From the NCBI RefSeq assembly GCF_009727065.1, contig NZ_WNLP01000005.1, positions 89,848 to 153,847 on the forward strand: 64,000 nt of DNA, read 5' to 3'. The DNA comes from Bifidobacterium canis (GTDB taxonomy: Bacteria; Actinomycetota; Actinomycetes; Actinomycetales; Bifidobacteriaceae). The number at the start of each line of letters is the position of its first letter. Position 1 is the first letter of the stretch. Made by a program: the position numbers and the translations under genes. The notes beneath the pieces are model-generated. The model made no database searches. It was given only the letters and a program-made list of their open reading frames with translations, and was not told the DNA's origin. Positions 57,654-64,000 of this stretch are shown here, in pieces.

Positions 57654-58766
57654 TCAACTTTTAGAGTTCAATACTAACTTTTTCCACTCTTGCACAATCT
57701 TGTGGAGGTCAAAGGCCTTGGCTCGCTCCAGTGACAACTGTGCGTAGCGCTCCATTTCACTGTGATCATCGATGAGTTCATCGATGGCTTCACTCATCGC
57801 ATCGACATCACCGAGGGGCACGAGCATGCCATACTTGCCATTATCGGTGACCTCTTCCAATGCTGGCAACCGGAACGCGATCACCGGGATCCCCCTGCTC
57901 ATCGCCTCAACAGTGACGAGGGAGAAGCCCTCCCAACGACTCAGGCTAAGGAACATGCTTGAACTAGCATAATGCTCATCAAGCTGAGCATCATCCAATG
58001 CACCTAGCAGATGCAGCTTGTTTTCAAGTCCTTTTCTGGCGATCTCCGCTTCCAACCATTCACGATCTTGACCATCACCAGCAATGTTGATATGCCAGCC
58101 CTGTGGCAATCTTTCAGCCACATCAACCATGTAGTCCAGCCCTTTTTGCTCACGCATCAGACGGGATGTGCATGCAATAGTTTTTGAATTCAGATCGGAA
58201 ACATGCCCGCGACTGGTGAGTGTCAGTGGATTGTGGATCACCTGAACATTGTTGTTCCACTGACTCCAGCGGGCTGCGCTGTAGTGCTCCAAACAGATAA
58301 TGCCATCTGCTCCAGAAGCTGCTTGCTTCAGCTGATGCTGTTGCTGGGCGAAATATTTATTGACGTATATGTCGTAGTTATTATGCATCCACAGATAGAT
58401 GCGCGCCTGCGGCTGCAATTGCTTGATCAGGGCGAAGTACTGGAAGAAGTCCGGATTCAAAATCAGATAGTCGTATCGCCCTTGACCGAACAATCTGCGC
58501 ACCCAATGCTCTGCAGTATAGTTGCCATCATTGTGACGCATTTTCTGATGCACCTTGCGTCGCACACGCCACCAGTTGTATGAAAGCGCGCCAGGTTTCA
58601 CATACTTATCAGTATGTACCGGAAAGTACTCTGATTTGTTCGCAAGATTGATAAGCGTCACCGTGCAATCGTCAGATTGCGACAGAGCATTGGCAATAAT
58701 GGTTGTTACACGCTCAAGGCCACCCATGCCCAGAGAAGACACAGTAAAAGCAACACTAACCGTCAT
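57654..58766 (-). CDS. Family 4 glycosyltransferase (GT-B fold)
   Basis: A retaining glycosyltransferase of 370 residues. The N-terminal domain has the GMGGLERVTTIIANALS glycine loop. The C-terminal domain has TSRLMREQKGLDYMVDVAE, AGDGQDREWLEAEI, LLGALDDAQL and the sugar-nucleotide motif SLSRWEGFSLVTVEAMSRG. The ATG at 58766 is 1 nt after the wzx stop, with AAAGG 6 nt upstream, so the genes are coupled. The sugar is unknown. Confidence 0.93.
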   Translation of the reverse strand: MTVSVAFTVSSLGMGGLERVTTIIANALSQSDDCTVTLINLANKSEYFPVHTDKYVKPGALSYNWWRVRRKVHQKMRHNDGNYTAEHWVRRLFGQGRYDYLILNPDFFQYFALIKQLQPQARIYLWMHNNYDIYVNKYFAQQQHQLKQAASGADGIICLEHYSAARWSQWNNNVQVIHNPLTLTSRGHVSDLNSKTIACTSRLMREQKGLDYMVDVAERLPQGWHINIAGDGQDREWLEAEIARKGLENKLHLLGALDDAQLDEHYASSSMFLSLSRWEGFSLVTVEAMSRGIPVIAFRLPALEEVTDNGKYGMLVPLGDVDAMSEAIDELIDDHSEMERYAQLSLERAKAFDLHKIVQEWKKLVLNSKS

Positions 58767-58767
58767 A

Positions 58768-60230
58768 TCAGGCCTTTCGCTTGATCGCTCGGAACAACTC
58801 TTTAAGATCGCCTGTGAGAGTAAACACCACACCAAACAGCGCTGTGTATATCAAGGCATACACCAACAGATTGGCGAACGCATTCGGAATATACAAGTGG
58901 AAAACGTAGCGCACAATCAACTCTGGTACAGCCGCAAGCAACGACAACGCGATAATGCGCAGCACCGGAAGAAGGAAGTCCTTCATACCATGTTCAAACG
59001 CTTTCACCGAAGTGTAATACGCCACCGTGAACATTTGGAAGAAGAACGCAGCGCTCACACAAATGGTCAGCATAGATAAATTACGCCCCACGCCTCCGAT
59101 GAATACGAGTGCCAGCATGATCAAAGTGGCGAACAATCCCTGACGGAACAACAGGTCGGTTCTACCAGCACTTTGCAGAATGCCTCCGGTCACATTCATC
59201 ACCATCTGGAACGCAATGCTGCATGCCAGAATAATGAACAATGGCACGCACGCACTCCATTGCGGACCATACATGATGTAGACAATATTGTCGCCGCACA
59301 GCACGCAGATGAACATGAAAAGACAGCCAGCAAGTGCGAGGAATCGCACAAGCAACATCTGGTAGTAGAACAGCTTTTCTTTATTATCTTGGTATTTGGA
59401 AAGATATGGCTGCAGCACTGACCCCAGAATGCCGGGCACGAACTGTATCGGGTAAGAAGTCAGTTTATACGCCTTGTCGTAAAGTCCGAGCGGAGCAGAA
59501 CCAAAGAACCGGCCAATGATGAGATGATCAGTGTTACGAGAAAATAGTTGATGATGCTATAGCCAGCTTGATACAGCGAATATCGCAACACAACATGCAC
59601 AGACTGCAAAATATGCAAGTTATGGAAGCTCAACTGTTTGCGTACGGAAATAAAGTTCCAGATGAACACAAGAATTGCGATGATATTGAGATTCCACACC
59701 AAAGCCGCGGTACCAAAACCGTTATAAGCCATGATGATGGCGACCACTCCACCGATGAGCGTGGTGACCACCAGGCGAATGCCGATCGTGAAGAACTTCT
59801 TGTCTTTCAGCAACAGCCCATTCGGCACCATGTTGATAGCGTTGAAGAACACTGAGATGACGGTGAGGAAACACAAAGGTACATATGAAGCATCATTGAA
59901 GAACCATGAAATCGGGTAGCCCATCAAACCGAAAGCGATGGCGATCACAGTGCCAATGATGATCGAGAAAATGAAGATGCCACCGTAGTCCTCACTTTTC
60001 AGTTGCTTGAACTGAATGATGGCAGGGCCGAATCCCATCTCTGCGAGAATGGAGAACAAACTGGTGAAGATGGTGATACCCGCCATCACGCCGTACTCTT
60101 CCGGTGTGAGCAAACGAGCAAGCACAGCAGTCAACACCAGCTGCAAAGCAACGTTGAGGTATTTCGACGTGAACTGAATGGCTGACGCCTTCAGGAATGA
60201 CATGCTCTTTTTAGGGGTTTCCTCTGCCAT
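58768..60230 (-). CDS. wzx: Wzx-type polysaccharide flippase, frame break near 59542
   Basis: A lipid-linked oligosaccharide flippase of about 487 residues with 12-14 helices. The frames from 60230 and to 58768 join if the T4 run near 59542 is T5, which restores NYFSRNTDHLIIGRFFGSAP, a hallmark of the polysaccharide transport family. Other family blocks are YLNVALQLVLTAVLARLLTP, EYGVMAGITIF and YPIQFVPGILGSVLQP. GAGG precedes the ATG at 60230. Wzx starts the wzx-GT4-GT14 transcript and would move finished repeat units across the membrane. Confidence 0.87.
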
Positions 60231-60488
60231 CACACCTCATTCGTACTTTCAGCCGACAGACTTCGATTTATTCCACAGCATTATATATAGGGATACGTAT
60301 AATAAAAATATAACTATATACGTAGTCTATTCTAATTAATACTTTTAAAAATCTTTAATTTTTATCATTAATTACGTTTCCAATGCAATATTTTTACAAA
60401 ATCATCTTTATCGCAAGAATTCATACACTCATAAAGACCTTTGTCAACTACTACCAGTAGCACCTAAGATATGCCATCAGGAGTCGAA
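60231..60488 (-). promoter_or_regulatory. A+T-rich promoter region of the wzx transcript
   Basis: A very A+T-rich gap. On the minus strand a perfect TTGACA (60442-60447) is followed at 16 bp by TATGAA (60420-60425). A perfect TATAAT lies at 60280-60285, about 50 nt before the start codon. Either could drive wzx; the first would give a leader of about 185 nt. Confidence 0.5.
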
Positions 60489-61865
60489 TCATAAAAGGGT
60501 TAGTTCCTTTCTAAACGTTGGCCAATCTGCTCTCAACGCAGTGAGGAGCTTCAGGTTCGGCACCTCGTCGATTGGCACCCATTCGATTTCCACGCTTTCG
60601 TCATCGTTAGCGCGTGGATGCACCTCATGACCTGGCTTTTCGAACGCGAATACCGTTGTGTAGCTCCAAGGACCGTGATCCTCACAGTACGAGCCAACCA
60701 CCTCGATGTCGGCAGGTGTAATGTTCGCTTCCTCATAGGACTCACGCAACGCACCTTCGATCGGGCTCTCACCGTCAGCGATTGCACCGCCAGGGATGCC
60801 CCATGTTCCACCCTCTGCACTCCATACAGCACGATGCTGCATCACCACATCGGTCACCTTGCCGGTCTGTGGGTCACGGCGAGCCAACAGCACTCCTGCG
60901 GCACCATTCGTGCCCCAATGCTTGCGCCCACATGCACAATCAACCCAACCATCACCAGGCTGGTGAATGTTCTCTTTTGGAGGCAGAGCTTTGACACTGC
61001 TCAGCGGCTGCGGGAAGCGATCATCACGTGCCACGTTCCACAAATCAGTCCAATCGACGCCAAGTTTCTCAGTGAGCTGGCGAGCCAGAGGCAGACTCAG
61101 ACCAATGATGCCGCTCGGGTCGCCCTCGATGCTGTCGATGTATGCACCACCGAAACCGTCAAGAGTAAAGGATCCAGCCACTTCCAACGGTTCTCCTGTC
61201 GCAATGTAGCGATCGATCATCTTCTCTGAAAACTCAGCAAAGTGGATCACTGCGCGGCTCACGCCAGTTTCAACCTTGCCGGACGCAAAGTCGATCATGC
61301 AATGACCAGTGAAGAGCTCTCCGGTAGCACCGCTCATCCGTTCAAGTCGTTCGCGTGCGACCTGTGGCGTGTGTGGCTTGCCATATGCCTGGCCGTCAAA
61401 CAGGAACATAGAATCGCAGCCCAGAATGAGTGGTCCAACTTTTGCATCAGTCAACCCATTGCGCTCAGCCGCTGAGTTCTGAATTGGCTCGCTACGCATC
61501 GGGAAGCTTACACCAGAGAAGTCTCGAGTTTGAGTACTGTCAAAATCTGCTCGGGCATCATCGTCTGCCGCCTGCAGCGGGAAGCCTGTCACCTCGTTGC
61601 CGCGAGCCTGTCGTGCAACATCGGCAACATCCTTGTACGCTTGATACACAGCATTCGCTTTCGCTTGAGCCAGCACCATGACCTGCGAGGAGATCGGGAA
61701 ATCCTCAACGCTCACGCCAGCTTCGGCGGCAGTCTGAGCCACTGCAGCAGGTTCGTCAACGTGAGACACACGAATGGTCGGGCAAATACCAGCATGAAAC
61801 AGCAGATCACGACGCGGTTTGGACTTTGAGGCAAGAATCAGCGGAACACTCATGTTTTCAACCAT
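60489..61865 (-). CDS. Maf nucleotide pyrophosphatase fused to a NUDIX hydrolase
   Basis: A 458-residue fusion of two house-cleaning pyrophosphatases. Residues 1 to about 290 form a Maf domain: LILASKSKPRRDLL, the VDEP region, and LGCDSMFLFDGQAYGKPHTP. An insertion of about 50 hydrophilic residues interrupts it (about 95-145). A short segment with CACGRKHWGTNGAAG follows. The NUDIX domain has GGAIADGESPIEGALRESYE and EEANI. Both active sites look intact. The frame starts at 61865; the alternative MSVPLILAS start at 61853 matches the family better, and neither has a strong ribosome site. Confidence 0.9.
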   Translation of the reverse strand: MVENMSVPLILASKSKPRRDLLFHAGICPTIRVSHVDEPAAVAQTAAEAGVSVEDFPISSQVMVLAQAKANAVYQAYKDVADVARQARGNEVTGFPLQAADDDARADFDSTQTRDFSGVSFPMRSEPIQNSAAERNGLTDAKVGPLILGCDSMFLFDGQAYGKPHTPQVARERLERMSGATGELFTGHCMIDFASGKVETGVSRAVIHFAEFSEKMIDRYIATGEPLEVAGSFTLDGFGGAYIDSIEGDPSGIIGLSLPLARQLTEKLGVDWTDLWNVARDDRFPQPLSSVKALPPKENIHQPGDGWVDCACGRKHWGTNGAAGVLLARRDPQTGKVTDVVMQHRAVWSAEGGTWGIPGGAIADGESPIEGALRESYEEANITPADIEVVGSYCEDHGPWSYTTVFAFEKPGHEVHPRANDDESVEIEWVPIDEVPNLKLLTALRADWPTFRKELTLL

Positions 61866-62068
61866 ATCGCATATACACGGCAGCTGAATAGAATAGCCAT
61901 GTGAATTTCATTTGAAAATCACTGATGAATAATTTTATTAGTAGACTATACACACTATTATTAGTTGATATCCAAGAAGAGATAAGACATAAATAACAGT
62001 TAACGGCGGATATTTCATCCTGATGAAGATGAATGGCAGAGCCTCATTGAGTCAGGGAAGGGAATAAG

Positions 62069-62635
62069 ATGAAAGTTCTTTTTGTCTGCACTGGCAATAT
62101 TTGCCGCTCCCCCATGGGCGAACTGATGTTTCCATTGTTCTTCCATGACACCAGCATTATCGCTGACAGTGCTGGCACGCATGGTCTTATTAACAGCCCA
62201 ATTGACCCATCAAGCGCGACGTTGATGGCTCGCGACGGCATTGATGCCAGCCAATTCCGCTCCAAGCGACTGACTCCCCAGATCGCATTAAGCAATGACC
62301 TGATCTTGTGTTTTACCGAACACCAGCGTAAGAAAATTGTGACTCTCGCTCCACGCGTTCGAACTAGAACCTATTTACTCAATGATTTTGCAAATCTATG
62401 CAAGTACTTTGAACAGAATAATCTACTTAAAAGCGACACTATCGAAGATCGTATGAACGAAGTCATGTATAACTCTTCGATGGTACGTCATATGGTTCCT
62501 ACAGCAACCGATATCGAAGACCCGTATCGCAAGGATTTCCAAGCTTTCCAAACTGCCCATGATCAGATCGGATACGCTATTGCTGATATTGCGAGTGCCT
62601 TGGAAACTACTCGTGGCGTGCATGCATCCAACTGA
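62069..62635 (+). CDS. Low-molecular-weight protein tyrosine phosphatase
   Basis: A cytoplasmic phosphatase of 188 residues. The P-loop is VCTGNICRSP with the nucleophile Cys7 and Arg13, and the general acid lies in IEDPYRKD. In polysaccharide loci these enzymes (Wzb/CpsB-like) usually oppose a BY-kinase. Here the only kinase-like domain, in the Wzz protein, lacks its Walker A loop, so the target is uncertain. GGGAAGG lies upstream of the ATG. The stop codon lies inside the loop of a terminator hairpin. Confidence 0.93.
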   Translation: MKVLFVCTGNICRSPMGELMFPLFFHDTSIIADSAGTHGLINSPIDPSSATLMARDGIDASQFRSKRLTPQIALSNDLILCFTEHQRKKIVTLAPRVRTRTYLLNDFANLCKYFEQNNLLKSDTIEDRMNEVMYNSSMVRHMVPTATDIEDPYRKDFQAFQTAHDQIGYAIADIASALETTRGVHASN

Positions 62636-62653
62636 TGCATGCACGCCACGAGT
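62609..62653. terminator. Bidirectional terminator spanning the phosphatase stop codon
   Basis: Perfect 20-bp arms beginning ACTCGTGGCGTGCATGCATC with a 5-nt loop lie between the convergent phosphatase and second DUF4012 genes. Confidence 0.88.
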
Positions 62654-62659
62654 CAGTGC

Positions 62660-64000
62660 CTACTTCTTTTGCTCAGTTGAGCAAGTTTCCCCTTCATATA
62701 CCACCCCTGTATCAACCCATCCCATAGGGGTCTGATCTATCGCGAGTTTGGATTGTGCCTTTGGTGAGACAGTAACATCGAATGAATATGTCACTCTCTG
62801 CTCTGGCGCAAGGCGCACAGTCGTTCGGTAAATTTTGTTACCGTCCAATGTGTCTTGTTTTACTGCATCTGTAGATCCATTGAGCATGACCAAATTAGTT
62901 ATGCTGCCATCTTTTGGCGGGTAGAAGAGAATCTTTTCAATACCAAAACCAAGATCTTGCCCTGTATTGACAATGTAACTCGGCAACTGAGACGCTTCAG
63001 ACTCCTTGAGCGTATTGTTCAGCGTATATTCGACATGGTAAGTAGTGCCCTTAGACGAGTCGCACGAAACAGTGGTCACTTTTGTAGTGCGCTTGATGTA
63101 CCAACCCATCTTTGACGGATTTTGCTCTGTCAAATAAATGCCCACAGACGGATTCTCCGCACTATTTGGAGTAGTAGCGGTGAATCCTGCCTGCTGAATA
63201 GTTTTTCAAGGTTTTCGTCAAACACATACATGGAGAAGTGCCGTTCTTTTGCCATGGTATTCATCGTGGTTCCGACACTGGCAAGCTTGCTGACATTGAT
63301 GTTCTTGAACATGTTGCTCAGAACTTGTGCAGCAGCCAGACCAAATATGGCATCTGTCTCTGCTGCGGCATTGCCATACTGTTTATAAACCGTATTCAGT
63401 AAGTATTCAGCAGTATTATCACCCGTGAGAGTTGTGCCGTTAGGTAGAACAACATTGCCACTAATTTTCACGAGTTCCTGCACAAAACAGGATCAACCAT
63501 CACCACTCCGTCTAATGTGGTGTTCTGCCCCCATGGGGTTCGATTCCAGATTGATCGAATTGATGTCGCTGCTTGCCCAGTATCTGGGAAGACTGCAAGA
63601 TCACGAATATCAAATGACATATGTAATGGACCCTCATCGGCAAAGATTCTGCCCATATCCGCGGAACGATCACCGCTTCCATATGCTAAGTATGTTTGAT
63701 TCGATTGAAAATCCCCAATATGTATGACACCATTATCTGCTGTCATTTCTCCAATTGAGCCAATAAGACCGCCTGATGACCTCATTTCAGAAGTGGTCAT
63801 AGCCATAACAGCATATGTGCGCGATTGCCCCGACCCCAAGAAGCTTGGAAGCATCTCAAAGGTATTGGACAATCCATTCACTTTTCAGCGATATCATCTA
63901 GCTTATCTTTCCTTGGGTATAAGCAGACTCGATCTGTTCAATATTCGGTTTTTCAAGGAATCATATGCTTTACTTGCTCTTGCAAAGACTTATTTGCTGA
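62660..64000 (-). CDS. DUF4012 protein, copy 2 (partial, N-terminus beyond the window), at least six frame breaks
   Basis: A paralogue of 17216-19044. Frames at 62660-63145, 63130-63483 and 63468-63881, plus remnants up to 64000, restore one continuous DUF4012 sequence if one base is added near each of 63197, 63482, 63884, 63909, 63951 and 63964. Repaired segments include LEKLFQQAGFTATTPN, VVMVDPVLVQELVKISG and SLKKPNIEQIESAYTQGKD. Shared family blocks are YAVMAMTTSEMRSSGGLIG and VGIYLTEQNPSKMGWYI. The membrane anchor would lie beyond the right edge. Break density is the highest in the window. Confidence 0.8.

Overview
The window reads as a chromosomal segment of a Bifidobacterium. The reasons are the high-G+C housekeeping genes, a GlxR-type Crp regulator, an Rpf-like G5/transglycosylase-type secreted protein, a DUF4916 NUDIX-like protein, a LacI/GH42/ABC galactoside locus, orphan GcvH plus a lipoate ligase, and Maf-NUDIX and CydDC-like fusions. 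The gene order around GH42 resembles what I remember of B. animalis, but the species cannot be proved from sequence alone.

Layout. 1-16.4 kb is a housekeeping stretch, mostly on the minus strand: a bifunctional penicillin-binding protein (cut by the left edge), a Crp/GlxR regulator, a lipoate ligase, a TM2 protein, a 44-residue small ORF, leuB, oligopeptidase ptrB, an App1-type phosphatase, gcvH, nudC, an alpha/beta hydrolase and a DUF4916 protein; then, on the plus strand, thioredoxin and the G5/Rpf-like protein. 16.4-33.2 kb is the first lobe of a surface-polysaccharide locus, visibly A+T-richer: DUF4012 protein, rmlB, NUDIX, an unknown protein, Wzz-like chain-length protein, five glycosyltransferase-type genes, a Wzy-like polymerase, ugd and a WbaP-like priming transferase. 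33.5-46.7 kb is an ordinary block: acidic protein plus MFS exporter, mntH, secreted HNH nuclease, lacI-GH42-ABC importer, and pdxS/pdxT. 46.7-64 kb is the second polysaccharide lobe: a membrane-anchored sialate O-acetylesterase-like protein, two acyltransferase-3 proteins, GT14 and GT4 transferases, a Wzx flippase, a low-molecular-weight tyrosine phosphatase and a second DUF4012 protein. A fused CydDC-like ABC exporter, fadD and a Maf-NUDIX fusion lie inside this lobe.

How the genes fit together. WbaP would prime undecaprenyl phosphate. GT2, GT4, GT14, GT32-like and DUF4422 enzymes would build the repeat unit from sugars made by RmlB and Ugd. Wzx would flip it, Wzy polymerise it, and Wzz with the phosphatase would set chain length. 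Acyltransferases and the esterase would adjust acyl groups, and DUF4012 proteins may act at the cell surface. The GH42 locus has a clear promoter (TTGACA, 16 bp, TATCAT) overlapped by palindromes that suit its LacI regulator.

Two things stand out. First, a 455-bp array of about 20 copies of a short GGCAAAAC-like unit, in both orientations and mostly at exact 21-bp spacing, fills the gap between ptrB and leuB. Second, at least 25 frame breaks in 16 genes are each repaired by adding one base (two at one site), usually in a short homopolymer. That one-directional pattern points to under-called bases in the assembly rather than real gene decay, so broken genes are annotated here as single genes with the break positions given.
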